A DNA stretch of 64,000 nt from Clostridiales bacterium (GCA_022508305.1 JAFLVM010000001.1:251347-315346); one strand, 5' to 3'. Shown: positions 35,189 through 45,119, counted from the first letter of the stretch. The notes: generated from the letters alone by a model not told the origin. Program-made: numbers and translations.

Positions 35189-36016
35189 TTAGCCGAGACC
35201 TATGCACTCGGTGCAAATATTGATTGCTTTCATAAGCACGTCATCTTTGCCGCCGTTGATAACACCCAAAACGATAAAGATAACTGCCAATGAAAACACT
35301 ACAAGTCGTATTGTGTAAATAAAGATTTTGGAGTTCCAAATAGCGCCGATTTTCCCAAAAACCGACTTGACTTTCCCCTTCGCTTGCGTTGTTCCGTCTT
35401 GACCTAAACCATAAAGAGATTGAACGATACGGAGTTCCTTCGAGGCTATAACGCACTCAAAAATGACCGCTCCGATAAACAAGAGAAAAGCCACTATTAT
35501 CCAAGGTAAAATATTTCTTAGCATAGTGAGGATTTCGTTATTCACATCCAATCCTTGAAAGTGCGAAAGATTGGTTAAATACACAATACTGATAATAGCT
35601 GACGCAAGGGCAAATGCCGAACAGGCAGACCAGACGATTATTCTTGAAATCTCTATTTTTCTTAGTTTCTTATGCTCTTGTAAATATTCCTCACTCGTAC
35701 CAACGGGCAGTTTGCTTTTAAGTAACTTTACACGTGCGCTTTTGTCAGTTGTACGCTTTGCAAGGTTCGTACGGGGAATAATTGTAGATACCGTATAACC
35801 GACAATAATAGCAGCAATCCAAATCACCGTAGGAATCAAGAGCAAGTTCATCCTTTGAGCGACGATTTCATAACTGAAAACGTCTCCGCCGCCTTCAATC
35901 CCCGAATAGTAAATATCGGCGCACTCGAAAATGAACAGCAATCCTGTCAATACTGTAATTGCCGCCACTGCTATTCCGTAGCTTAACGATATTTTCCATT
36001 CGTTTGTTCGTTTCAT
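35189..36016 (-). CDS. Membrane protein ending in a CD1871A-like CxxC (CTECIG) motif
   Basis: A 275-residue membrane protein with about five hydrophobic segments. The last 40 residues (SLAVIFIVLGVINGGKDDVL, then the cysteine motif CTECIGLG) match the pattern I recall for the small CD1871A family of CxxC proteins, normally about 40-50 residues long and encoded next to 4Fe-4S membrane ferredoxins. Here that module is fused to a longer N-terminal membrane domain with no family I recognise. The next gene is such a ferredoxin, 21 bases away. ATG 36016 is preferred because AGGA lies just upstream; earlier in-frame ATGs at 36034 and 36028 lack one. Confidence 0.65.
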   Translation of the reverse strand: MKRTNEWKISLSYGIAVAAITVLTGLLFIFECADIYYSGIEGGGDVFSYEIVAQRMNLLLIPTVIWIAAIIVGYTVSTIIPRTNLAKRTTDKSARVKLLKSKLPVGTSEEYLQEHKKLRKIEISRIIVWSACSAFALASAIISIVYLTNLSHFQGLDVNNEILTMLRNILPWIIVAFLLFIGAVIFECVIASKELRIVQSLYGLGQDGTTQAKGKVKSVFGKIGAIWNSKIFIYTIRLVVFSLAVIFIVLGVINGGKDDVLMKAINICTECIGLG

Positions 36017-36047
36017 GCTTCCTGTCATTGTCAATTCTATTGTAATC

Positions 36048-39000
36048 TTACCCTCTTCTTCTGCGGCGAATTAGCCAAAACACCACACCGCCCAACGCGC
36101 CTACGCCCACAACACCTGTCGTAACGCCTACCGCCACAGCAACAGTATTGTCGCCTTCGTCTGATGGCTCATTGTCACCGTTAGGATCGTTTTCAGAGTT
36201 GCCACCATTGTCGGATTCGTCAGGGTCTACAATCGGCGGTTCTTCTTTACCGTCATCGGGGTCATTACCATCGTCCGGCTCCTCTGGGTCAACAGGAGTT
36301 CCTTTTGAGGACAGATATTCTTCAATATCCTTTTTTGCCTGCTCCACTATGGCATTCACCTCGGCGTGCAGTTCATCATCAGACAAATCACTATCCGCAA
36401 GCGAACGGACATCCTCTTTTGCGCCGTTTACAATTTCAAGAATTCCGTCGTCTTCCGAGTCACTTACTAAGTCGTCAAGCGTCCATAAGCCGTCTTGAAT
36501 TATAAATTCTCGGCTGCACTCATCTATAATACTCTCATACTCGGTCTGATCAGCGGCGTCGATCTTGCTATCGTATATCTCATACAGTTCATCAGCCTCT
36601 GCCTTTCTCTCGTCGTATAGTTTCTCATAAATATCTTTCGTTCTGTCGCGGAGAGCTTTCTTGGCATCGTCTTTTGCAGATTCAAGGTCTTGTAGACGTT
36701 GCGCCGCAATTGCATTCAGTGCATTGTCAATAATCTCGTTCAAATCCACTACATCGGGTGCATTGCCGCAAGCAGCAGAAACGTCCGACTTGGCATTGCG
36801 AACTATCTCAACTACGGCATTCGAGTCCGTATCCAACAGCAGATTATCAAGTAAATTGCAGATGGCGCTGTCTATGACACCGTTTACTTTTTTCAGAATA
36901 CTCGCCCTATCAACCGTGTCGGAAGTTTGCGCGCCAACTCTATTGACAGTACAAGCTAACTCGATTGCGCTATAAACTGCGTCATTCGCTGCGGGTGTTC
37001 TTCCTGTCAACTTTTGGTACAGCTCGGCATAATGCGCTTTCGCTTGCTCGGCATAAGCAAAGTAGTAAGCGTTGTAATCCACCAAAGTAAACGTATCGTC
37101 GGCGCTAAGGTAAATTTTGTCGCCAACGGTGAACGTATCACCGGTACTTTCACTTTTCCATTTGAGATAGTTAATTTGATATTCGTCATTAACTACGCCT
37201 GTCGGCGGGTTGAGCGGATCGACGGCTACGTGGTATCTCTTTGCAATTTCGTTGCCATTTTCATCTTTGAAAATTGCAGTGAACAATTCCGTCCTTGTAA
37301 AGACTCTGTACTTGTTGTCGATGACCTTAGAATCGAAGAATCTGTTATTGAGCAGACCGCCTCTGGTTGTGTGGCTGAAGTCTGTGACCAAATATTGCAA
37401 ATTGCCGAACCTAACAATCCAATCTGCCCAAGTTACCGATTTGTCGATTAGGTATTTGTTAGTACCGCAGTAAATGGCTATGAGGTTGTCACAATTGGGC
37501 ATTGTGTTCTCGCCAATGGACGTTACGCTGCTCAAGTCCAACAACATGAGATTTCGACACTTCTCAAAGGCGCCGCCCTCGATAGTCAGAGCCGATTGAG
37601 TATCCAATGTTGTCAAGCCAATACAGTTGTAAAAAGCGCCCGTTCCGTATTTCGTCGCGGTTTCGGTTTGAATGTCTGTCAATGATATACAGTTTGCGAA
37701 CGCGTAGGAATCTATGGTTGCAAGCTTGGGCGTGCGCACCGTACGCAAGTTGTAGCAATCCTTAAATGCGCTACCGTAAATGTACATTGCGCTTGGCAAA
37801 TCCACCTCTGTCAAGCCCGTACATTCGATAAAGGCGCAGGAAAAGATAGAATTGACGTTAGGAAGTACAAGTTCCTTGAGCGTCTTAACGTAGTTGAATG
37901 CGTAAGTGCCAACGGACGTAGCCTTGTACGCTACAACACGTTCGAGAGCAGCGCAACCGTATGCCGTGTAACTGCCCAAATAACTGTACCCCAACGTAAA
38001 CGACGGGAACGTTGCGTCGGAAATTCCCTTCGCATTGAGTAAAATCAGTTCCTTGAGGTTGAAGCAATGCGAAACTGCATACGTTGCATCACTCGAACCA
38101 AGCGTAACGCTTTGTAGGTTCGGGCAGTATCTTATTGGATATTCCAGATTTACGGAAGCCTTGTTTGCAAGCGAAACGTCAGCTTCGCATACAATCGAGC
38201 GGACGTTCAAACCGTAGAACAAATTGTTGCCAAGCTCCCTCACCTTGATGCCGTTGACGTATTCGGGGATTACGACGTCCTGAATACCGCTCGTATATTT
38301 TTGCAAGATACCGTTTCCGTTTATTTCAAAACCGATACCCTTGGTGTTTTTGTCAACGTCTTCGCCGTTGAAAAATTCTATTTCGTAAAGCTGACTGTGT
38401 CCTCTGACAAAGCCATCACTATCGAACAAGTAAATAACAAAGCTCAAATGCGTGGATCCGTTTAGCGTAATCGCCACGCTATACTCTTGACTGTTGCCGC
38501 AAATCATCGGGTATGAGCCGTCAAGCGTGTAGTAGATTTCGTAGGTCATATCCTTGTAGGCAGCGTTGTTGTTGGTAATACCGACGGATATCGTACCGTC
38601 AAAGTGATACGGCTTACCCACCTCGCCAACCGTTAACGTTGGCGTTTTCGTCAACTCTCTGTCTGCAAGGGCAAGATCCATACTGGGCACGCCGTAGCCG
38701 AACAAGTTGTCTCTGCCCGTAGCGCCCAAATCGTAGGCATTTTGCTTAAGTAGCTTTTCCACCCTTGCCGTGTTGAAGCTGTTGCCCATGTAGGTTGCGT
38801 ATAAGGCAACGAGCGCAGACGCGTGCGGCGTTGCCATAGACGTACCGCTTAAATAGGCATACGTACCGCCTGTTGTGGAGAATATGTAATCCTTGGAATA
38901 GTTGTATCCGTCGGGAACACAGCTAAGCACGTTTGAACCCGGCAAACACAAATCAACGCTGCTTCCGTAATTGGAATAGTAGGCAACGAAGGGGAAATTC

Positions 39001-40001
39001 TCGTAAACTGCATTTTGCGAGAGCGCCGAAACGGTCAACGCGGACGGGCAGTTTGCGGGGAAATACTCCTCTACGTAGTAACTGTCGTTGCCTGCTGCGA
39101 CTACGGACATTATGTTTTTTGCATACGCTTGGTCAAAGACGACTGTGCTTTCATTTCCCAGACTGTCCGCCGCAAGACTCATATTCATTGCAACGACGTT
39201 AAGTCCCACGGTTTCTTTCAGGTACATCACGTAGTTGACGCCGAAAACTATGTCCTCAATGTCTCCAATGCCGTTTCCGTCCAATATCTTGATGGGAATA
39301 ATCTTGACGTTGGGTAAGGTCAAGTCCACAATCGTGCCCGCAACGTGCGTACCGTGCATGTGATCGTCTTCAAACTTGTACGGACTGTTTCCGTTTAGGT
39401 ACAGGCTGCTGTCGTACACGCTTACACCGTATTCGAGAGCAATTCTGTCTTGCAAAAATTCGTTGTCGGTGTCAATACCCGTGTCCAGCACCGCTACGTA
39501 TACGTCGGGCAGAGGATTTGAATTGTATTTCTGCTCTATCGCTTTCTGATAGCTGTCCACACCCAATATGTCCGCGCCCCAGCTAAGGTGGTCGAGTACG
39601 ACTGTTTCGTCACCGTCAGCTACGTCTACTTGCGTAGTAACTGTGGAACTCATCATTGCAGACGCGTATTTCAGCGAATTGTAGTAATTGAGCGCGCTCT
39701 GCGCCTCGGCGTTCGTTGCATACTGAAAAACGTACGTATTGCCAAAACCGTAAGCAGAGGCAATTGCATTTTCATCTTTAATGTTGCGCGTTGAAATAAC
39801 TACGATTCTGTTTTCATTGTCGTAGTTTTCATTTAAGTAGGTAAGTTGCTGACGGTACTCCTCAAGTTTAACCGCCTTACTTACAAACGGATTCCCATTC
39901 TCTACGACGAGTAAAATTATTGAGAGAGATAGCGCCAATAACAGCACGCAAGTACATATTGAAAGTAATACTTTTCTGCATCGACTCAATTTGAAATGCA
40001 T
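36048..40001 (-). CDS. Surface subtilisin-like serine protease with leucine-rich repeats and C-terminal membrane anchor
   Basis: A 1,317-residue secreted protein. An N-terminal signal or anchor helix (about residues 10-33) is followed by a peptidase S8 domain with a complete triad: Asp173 in VAVLDTGID, His216 in HGTHVAGT and Ser388 in SGTSMATPHAS, plus oxyanion Asn305. A beta region and then BspA-type leucine-rich repeats of about 23 residues follow (VGTYAFNYVKTLKELVLPNV, GSAFKDCYNLRTV). Next comes an acidic coiled-coil region of about 250 residues, a Pro/Asp/Glu linker, and finally a membrane segment with five arginines (FWLIRRRRRG). CGGAGG precedes the ATG. It shares its C-terminal anchor with the papain-like neighbour. 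Confidence 0.85.
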   Translation of the reverse strand: MHFKLSRCRKVLLSICTCVLLLALSLSIILLVVENGNPFVSKAVKLEEYRQQLTYLNENYDNENRIVVISTRNIKDENAIASAYGFGNTYVFQYATNAEAQSALNYYNSLKYASAMMSSTVTTQVDVADGDETVVLDHLSWGADILGVDSYQKAIEQKYNSNPLPDVYVAVLDTGIDTDNEFLQDRIALEYGVSVYDSSLYLNGNSPYKFEDDHMHGTHVAGTIVDLTLPNVKIIPIKILDGNGIGDIEDIVFGVNYVMYLKETVGLNVVAMNMSLAADSLGNESTVVFDQAYAKNIMSVVAAGNDSYYVEEYFPANCPSALTVSALSQNAVYENFPFVAYYSNYGSSVDLCLPGSNVLSCVPDGYNYSKDYIFSTTGGTYAYLSGTSMATPHASALVALYATYMGNSFNTARVEKLLKQNAYDLGATGRDNLFGYGVPSMDLALADRELTKTPTLTVGEVGKPYHFDGTISVGITNNNAAYKDMTYEIYYTLDGSYPMICGNSQEYSVAITLNGSTHLSFVIYLFDSDGFVRGHSQLYEIEFFNGEDVDKNTKGIGFEINGNGILQKYTSGIQDVVIPEYVNGIKVRELGNNLFYGLNVRSIVCEADVSLANKASVNLEYPIRYCPNLQSVTLGSSDATYAVSHCFNLKELILLNAKGISDATFPSFTLGYSYLGSYTAYGCAALERVVAYKATSVGTYAFNYVKTLKELVLPNVNSIFSCAFIECTGLTEVDLPSAMYIYGSAFKDCYNLRTVRTPKLATIDSYAFANCISLTDIQTETATKYGTGAFYNCIGLTTLDTQSALTIEGGAFEKCRNLMLLDLSSVTSIGENTMPNCDNLIAIYCGTNKYLIDKSVTWADWIVRFGNLQYLVTDFSHTTRGGLLNNRFFDSKVIDNKYRVFTRTELFTAIFKDENGNEIAKRYHVAVDPLNPPTGVVNDEYQINYLKWKSESTGDTFTVGDKIYLSADDTFTLVDYNAYYFAYAEQAKAHYAELYQKLTGRTPAANDAVYSAIELACTVNRVGAQTSDTVDRASILKKVNGVIDSAICNLLDNLLLDTDSNAVVEIVRNAKSDVSAACGNAPDVVDLNEIIDNALNAIAAQRLQDLESAKDDAKKALRDRTKDIYEKLYDERKAEADELYEIYDSKIDAADQTEYESIIDECSREFIIQDGLWTLDDLVSDSEDDGILEIVNGAKEDVRSLADSDLSDDELHAEVNAIVEQAKKDIEEYLSSKGTPVDPEEPDDGNDPDDGKEEPPIVDPDESDNGGNSENDPNGDNEPSDEGDNTVAVAVGVTTGVVGVGALGGVVFWLIRRRRRG

Positions 40002-40044
40002 AAAGTTTCCTCCGTAATAAAGACAAAGCTACTTTGAAAGAGTG

Positions 40045-42414
40045 TTACATTTTTCTTCTACGACGAATGAACCAAATCGCGAAACCGACAATAGCGCCAA
40101 CGCCAACAATACCGCCGCTTACACCCACTGCTACTGCAACCGTATTGTTGCCTTCGTCGGTGGGTTCATTGCTACCGTTGGTGGTATCTTCTTCAGAGTT
40201 GTCCCCATCATTTGATTCATCAGGGTCTTCAACGGGTGGTTCTTCACCTTCGCCGGGACCTTCCGTATTTTCGGGTTCGGGAACGTCCAACTCTAACTGA
40301 AAAACAGTTTGCTCATAACTTGCGCTGTCATCGCCAACGTAGACAACCGCAACTCGCATTTTTCCAACTACGAGCTGCATTTCGGGTTCTTGCCACGCCC
40401 AATCTTGCGGGAGTTCGATATCGGAGAGCGTTTTCATTTCGCCCGTTACTACGAGTGAGTCAAACTCTTTGGGAAGGTCTGGAGCAGCAGCCTTGCAAAT
40501 AGTAAATTCGGATATGGCAACTGCGCTCTCGTAATTGTCAGTTTCAGTCATTTCCGCTCGAACGTAATAGGTTCCTGCCGCCTTGGGTATATCTTCGCTA
40601 AACGGACCTGACGCCGACGAACCGTAGGTATAATTCACCTTGCCTTCTTCCAAACCGTAATTACTCACGGACGGTTCGTTAGCGGTTTGACCGTAAACCC
40701 AACCGTTGAGCTGCACCTTAAATTCCGATCGGGCAGCCTTTGCAATCTCGAACGTTGTCTGTAAGCTGCCTGTACAGTTTCCAATTCCTTCGACTTTTAC
40801 GGTAGCCGAACCCGCATTGATATTGTTCTCGTAGGAAACGGTATAGTTATCCGAAGATACCATGTTACCATCAAGTCTAACCGTAACGTCAGGTGTGCGC
40901 GGACTTCCCGTGTAGAAGTATTTGTCGCAGGAAAGACTCAAACTACCTTGGGAAATATCAAACACGTCGTCTTCGCCACTTTCCCGTGTGACGGTAAGCG
41001 CCTTGATACAGAGAACGCCTCGTACGTTGGGCGGGTTAAACTGATTTGACAGGTTGTTCCACTGCCCCGAAATAAAGGCATACGTAAAGGTTTTACCGTC
41101 GCGATATGCCATGCTGTCATATACGACGTTGCCGTTTGTAATTTTTACAACAACCGTAAAATAGCTGTCTTTTTTCAATTCTATCGACTCGTTTAACGGA
41201 ACGGTGTAAATGCCCGTAGCGGGCGCGGTACATGTTCCCGCAGCAAGGAAAGCCGTTCCGTTCTTGGGATTGAAAGCTGAACTTTTCTTGTAATCGATTG
41301 ATTCTTCGTCAACTTCGGCATATACCGAAACGGAAATTTGAACGTCCTTTCCCGTCACGCCGACGCTCACGCCCTTTAAGTACTCCATTGGAGCATCGCC
41401 TTTTTGAGCCTTGTATATTGCCGCATACTCTACGTTGTCGGCGTCATCCGTCGTAACGTCGCTGTAAGACGCCGTTGTGTACTCTTTGTCGGAATAGTTA
41501 TAACACCAGTCGTATTCGTCCTTGGGCGCCATTTCGAATGCCGTTAGTTCGTACAAAACGGAATCGTATGAAAGATAGAAATATCCGCCCATAAATCTAT
41601 CCGTTCCGTAACTGTTTTTAACTATCCAGCCGCCGTTATTGGTCGGCTTAGACCCCATAGCGCTGCGAAAACTACTGTTGTCAAGGGAATCATCCCAACC
41701 GACAATGAAGCAAGCGTGGTCTTTAAGACCCGTTGCGTAATAATAGTTGTAATCAACGTACCCCGAATAGAAAGTAAAGGCTACTCCGCCGTACGCGGCA
41801 ATGAGTTTTTTGATTTGGTCAACTTTGTTTTCACAGGTAATGGCATTTCGTAAAAGGTAGGAAGAATATCTTTCAGACGGAACTTCGCTATCGGTTTCTC
41901 CCTCTTCATAAATGCCTTGCCCACGCGCGGCAAGTTGGGCTACCATAGGCATTGCGCCCGTGTGATCCCATATAACTTCATCACCGTTCTTTTGATTGTT
42001 TTCAGTGTCGGCAAGGTTCAATGGGTCGTCCCATTTGCCCACTGTTGCCTTGGCAAATTCCACTTCGTCGAGATTGAGCGTTTCTTTGGTTTTGCCGCTG
42101 AATCCCTGCCGTAAAATGTTGGTTTCCATAGCGGCAAATGAACTGTAAATCCAGCAGAGATTAGTATTTCCCTGATTTTTTACACTTGTCACGATGTCGT
42201 ATTTGCGGCTGTCGTATTTACTCCAAGAGGCAATTTGTTCTGTCGGAACGCTACGCAGTTTGTCAAGGGTATCAACTTCTTCATAGGTCCAGACACGGCT
42301 CGCTTGGGCATAAGTTACGTTCTCATTTTTTGCAATGTTAATGACCGCAATCCCCGAAAAGAGGACCACTGCAAACATAACCAATGCAATTATATTTTTG
42401 CGAACCAATTTCAT
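40045..42414 (-). CDS. Surface papain-like (C1) cysteine protease with Ig-like domains and C-terminal membrane anchor
   Basis: A 789-residue secreted protein. After an N-terminal signal-like helix (residues 7-27) comes a peptidase C1 domain with Gln81 and Cys87 (VKNQGNTNLCWIYSSF), His233 (KDHACFIVGWDD) and Asn267 (VKNSYGTD). Beta-rich domains follow, including an MBG/Ig-like repeat (YGQTANEPSVSNYGLEEGKV, AAGTYYVRAEMTETDNYESA). An acidic Pro/Glu/Asp linker leads to a final membrane segment ending WFIRRRRKM. ATG 42414 is used because GAGGT lies six bases upstream; the longer frame from 42531 overlaps the previous gene and lacks signal-peptide form. It probably degrades or trims external proteins. 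Confidence 0.82.
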   Translation of the reverse strand: MKLVRKNIIALVMFAVVLFSGIAVINIAKNENVTYAQASRVWTYEEVDTLDKLRSVPTEQIASWSKYDSRKYDIVTSVKNQGNTNLCWIYSSFAAMETNILRQGFSGKTKETLNLDEVEFAKATVGKWDDPLNLADTENNQKNGDEVIWDHTGAMPMVAQLAARGQGIYEEGETDSEVPSERYSSYLLRNAITCENKVDQIKKLIAAYGGVAFTFYSGYVDYNYYYATGLKDHACFIVGWDDSLDNSSFRSAMGSKPTNNGGWIVKNSYGTDRFMGGYFYLSYDSVLYELTAFEMAPKDEYDWCYNYSDKEYTTASYSDVTTDDADNVEYAAIYKAQKGDAPMEYLKGVSVGVTGKDVQISVSVYAEVDEESIDYKKSSAFNPKNGTAFLAAGTCTAPATGIYTVPLNESIELKKDSYFTVVVKITNGNVVYDSMAYRDGKTFTYAFISGQWNNLSNQFNPPNVRGVLCIKALTVTRESGEDDVFDISQGSLSLSCDKYFYTGSPRTPDVTVRLDGNMVSSDNYTVSYENNINAGSATVKVEGIGNCTGSLQTTFEIAKAARSEFKVQLNGWVYGQTANEPSVSNYGLEEGKVNYTYGSSASGPFSEDIPKAAGTYYVRAEMTETDNYESAVAISEFTICKAAAPDLPKEFDSLVVTGEMKTLSDIELPQDWAWQEPEMQLVVGKMRVAVVYVGDDSASYEQTVFQLELDVPEPENTEGPGEGEEPPVEDPDESNDGDNSEEDTTNGSNEPTDEGNNTVAVAVGVSGGIVGVGAIVGFAIWFIRRRRKM

Positions 42415-42439
42415 CTTACGACCTCGTAATACGTTTATA

Positions 42440-44326
42440 TCAGAGATAACGCTGTTTGTCGGGAAGAAGTACTTCATACACGGTAACTGACACCGAAGCA
42501 GCATTGTTGTCTTCCCGCGCGGGTGTTTCAAATAGATTGTTTCTTATAAACGAGTCAAACTGCGAGGAATAGTTACTACCCGACACCGATTCAAAGACGT
42601 AGCCGCCGCTGTCGATAAACACGTTCAGCGGATAGCCGCTCCGTCCGAACATTTTGCCGTAGACAGCGCCTCTGTCGTCCACAAAATAGAAACTGTCGGG
42701 GTATTTGAAGATATTTGCCGCACCGCTTCTTATGCTGTCCGGGTCATCCTTTCCGTTAAAGCAGACAACGGCAAGATCGTCCTTGTATTTTTCGGCAAGG
42801 CGAGCAATGGTCGGCGCTTCCGCTTGACATGGATTGCATGCATTATAGTAGAAATTGAGCCATACCATCTTTTTTGTTTTCAGCAAATCACTCAACCAAA
42901 CATGCTCACCGTCAATTGTCGTAAAGGAAAAATCGTTCAAAACGGTTTGCCGCTTGCTGCCCGCAGCCATCTCACCCTCGCCCAGATAAGAATACAAGTG
43001 TATGGTAATACTGGGATAAGTTTCGGGCGAATCATATGGATACTTTCCGTCCTGTTCGGAAATGGTATACTCACCGTGCACAAAGCCCTCAGTTACGTTT
43101 GAGAGCGTAACTGTGTACGTTCCGAATGCAAGGCGGCGCTCGAATACGTAGCGTCCGTCGTCATCGGCAAAACAGTAGCCCGAAGCCACCTGTACTCCGT
43201 TGGAATTTGTAATCTGCACAAGGGGAAGCTTCGTCGGTTTGAGGTTCTCACCGCGTACGACGTAGATACGGAAATAGCTCTCGCTAACGAGTCTTGGAAG
43301 GGAACGGATATCCGTTTTCGAATCGCATCCGCTACGGGTGCAATGTCTTGACTCCTGACCTTCCGTAGAAGCGGTCGGCGTGATATCCGTTGTAAATTCG
43401 TCGCTGTAATCGTGCCCTAAGGGTGGAATTGCCTCCTTGTAGCCATTTCCGCAAACGGAGCAAGTATTCCACGCAGCGCCCTCGCCCTCGCACGTTGCCC
43501 CGACAACGGGGAAGCCGCTTTGTTTGGTATGACCGAGCGCAGGAATAACCTCCTCGCTGTTGACGGTTTCGCAGAGCTTGCATTTGACTGTTTTCAGTCC
43601 TTCGTCTACGCAGGTTGGATCTTTTGTTATCTGTTCATCTTCCCAGACGTGTTGTAGAGCGGCAATTTCTGCTTTTTCCTCTATATGACACACGTCGCAG
43701 GAACGCTTCTTTTCACCCTTGACGCCACACTTTGCCTCTACAACTACGGAATAAGCAGACCACGTGTGGTCAGCCTTGGGAATGTCAACGCTTTCCTCAA
43801 CGTGACACAAATCGCAGGTACGAACCTTTGTGCCCACCTTTTCGCAGGTTGCGGGCGTTACTTGGTAAGCCGACCAGTTGTGCTCAAGCGCAGGCAAATC
43901 GACCGTTTCTTCCTTTTTGCAAGTCTCGCAGGTACGCGTTTGTTTGCCTGCCACCTCACATTTGGCAGGCGACGTAACCGTAAACTCCGACCAGTTGTGA
44001 CCAAGTGACGGAAGTATCTCTATGTCTTCATATTCACATACGGAACATATGCGCCTTTGTTCACCCTTTGTCTCGCAATCGGCATACTTTACGATTTCAA
44101 AATCTGACCAATCATGACCTGCCGGTATCACTTCCGTTTCAGTGTAACGGCAACTTAAACAGGTACGCGCCCTTTCTCCCGGTGTTTCGCAGTCGGCAGC
44201 AGTAAGAATTTCGTAATCTCCGAATTCATGAACGTGCTTGCCACACGCCGAGAGCGCGCCTACTGAAATTAACAATAGACAAATCGCAAAACTCAATAAT
44301 AAATATTTGAGAGTTCTTCGTTGCAT
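42440..44326 (-). CDS. Lipoprotein with eight Cys/His repeats and a TlpA-like thioredoxin domain
   Basis: A 628-residue lipoprotein: the signal peptide ends in LSAC (Cys28), which would be lipidated and hold it on the outer face of the membrane. Residues 31-345 form about eight repeats, roughly 33-40 residues each, of the pattern His-x-Trp ... Cys ... Gly ... Arg-x-Cys-xx-Cys (for example GHNWSEFTV, CEVAGKQTRTCETCKKEE). A carnitine/transthyretin-like beta domain follows (VASGYCFADDDGRYVFER). A TlpA/redoxin domain closes the protein with the active site NACNPC (Cys497/Cys500) and GYPLNVFIDSGG. The cysteine-rich repeats could bind zinc or form disulfides handled by its own thioredoxin domain. 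AGAGGT precedes the ATG. Confidence 0.78.
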   Translation of the reverse strand: MQRRTLKYLLLSFAICLLLISVGALSACGKHVHEFGDYEILTAADCETPGERARTCLSCRYTETEVIPAGHDWSDFEIVKYADCETKGEQRRICSVCEYEDIEILPSLGHNWSEFTVTSPAKCEVAGKQTRTCETCKKEETVDLPALEHNWSAYQVTPATCEKVGTKVRTCDLCHVEESVDIPKADHTWSAYSVVVEAKCGVKGEKKRSCDVCHIEEKAEIAALQHVWEDEQITKDPTCVDEGLKTVKCKLCETVNSEEVIPALGHTKQSGFPVVGATCEGEGAAWNTCSVCGNGYKEAIPPLGHDYSDEFTTDITPTASTEGQESRHCTRSGCDSKTDIRSLPRLVSESYFRIYVVRGENLKPTKLPLVQITNSNGVQVASGYCFADDDGRYVFERRLAFGTYTVTLSNVTEGFVHGEYTISEQDGKYPYDSPETYPSITIHLYSYLGEGEMAAGSKRQTVLNDFSFTTIDGEHVWLSDLLKTKKMVWLNFYYNACNPCQAEAPTIARLAEKYKDDLAVVCFNGKDDPDSIRSGAANIFKYPDSFYFVDDRGAVYGKMFGRSGYPLNVFIDSGGYVFESVSGSNYSSQFDSFIRNNLFETPAREDNNAASVSVTVYEVLLPDKQRYL

Positions 44327-44373
44327 AGCCGTACCTCTTTCAAGTTAGTAAATTATCGTTTTCTTTTTGGCGC

Positions 44374-45033
44374 TTACAATACCTGTTCGTTTGTTACGTC
44401 CACGATGCAGAAACGCCTGTCAAGCGTAATCGTATAGTCCTTTTTATACAATTCGTTCAACCCGTCGTCCGTATAAACGCCAACTTTTATTAGATATTTC
44501 CCTGCTTTGATATTAAGATTTACTGTGTTGCCATCTTCAAACCACACAGTCTTGCACATAGAGTCGTCGCACACCTGTACGTCCAAGTCGTCAAGTTTTA
44601 TTTCCCCGGGCAGGGCAAAAACGGTAAAAACAAATTCATAGGCTTCGGAATTTTTGTCATATTCCGTATTTTCAAGAACAATCGTTGCTTTCTTGGAACT
44701 TTTCGTGAGCAAAACTGACGAATAACTGACCTCGTCCGACAGACCGCTGAGCGTTGCAACGTAACTGTCGGCATCCAACTCAAAAAGCGCTTTGCTTCGC
44801 GACAACTTCTTCTCTACTACCAAAGTTCCGTCCAAAGAATAAACGCAAACGCTTATTGCACTCGCGTCAACCGAAACTTTACTTGCATCTACGGTTATTT
44901 CAAAAGAAACTTTCCTATTTGACGGATTGTCTCCACCGCCATCACCATTCGAATTGGGATTACATGCCGTTACACAAAAGATAGTTACTATTGAAAGCAG
45001 CAATATCAAACATAAATTTCTGATTTTTTTCAT
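44374..45033 (-). CDS. Small secreted lipoprotein, function unknown
   Basis: A 219-residue lipoprotein of unknown function. The signal peptide MKKIRNLCLILLLSIVTIFC is followed by the lipobox VTAC. A Gly/Asn/Asp-rich linker leads to two beta-sandwich-like domains with strands such as VSFEITVDASKVSV, AYEFVFTVFALPGEIKL and AGKYLIKVGVYTDDGL. No enzyme motif is seen. Two cysteines lie close together in VCDDSMCKTVW. ATG 45033 is chosen with AAAGGA upstream; an earlier ATG at 45051 is less likely. It is the first gene of the six-gene surface operon, so it may be a substrate or an accessory subunit. Confidence 0.65.
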   Translation of the reverse strand: MKKIRNLCLILLLSIVTIFCVTACNPNSNGDGGGDNPSNRKVSFEITVDASKVSVDASAISVCVYSLDGTLVVEKKLSRSKALFELDADSYVATLSGLSDEVSYSSVLLTKSSKKATIVLENTEYDKNSEAYEFVFTVFALPGEIKLDDLDVQVCDDSMCKTVWFEDGNTVNLNIKAGKYLIKVGVYTDDGLNELYKKDYTITLDRRFCIVDVTNEQVL

Positions 45034-45119
45034 AAAAACGTTTCCTTTCAATATGCCTTTTTGCCAAAATCAACATTTGGAAATCCTTTGTGTGATTTAA
45101 CAAAATTAGTGGTATTTTA

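Noticed and set aside
36305..36505. Possible gene antisense to the C-terminal region of the subtilisin-like protease
   Set aside because: The sense frame is a continuous 1,317-codon gene with signature motifs; the antisense frame lacks a start site and any motif.
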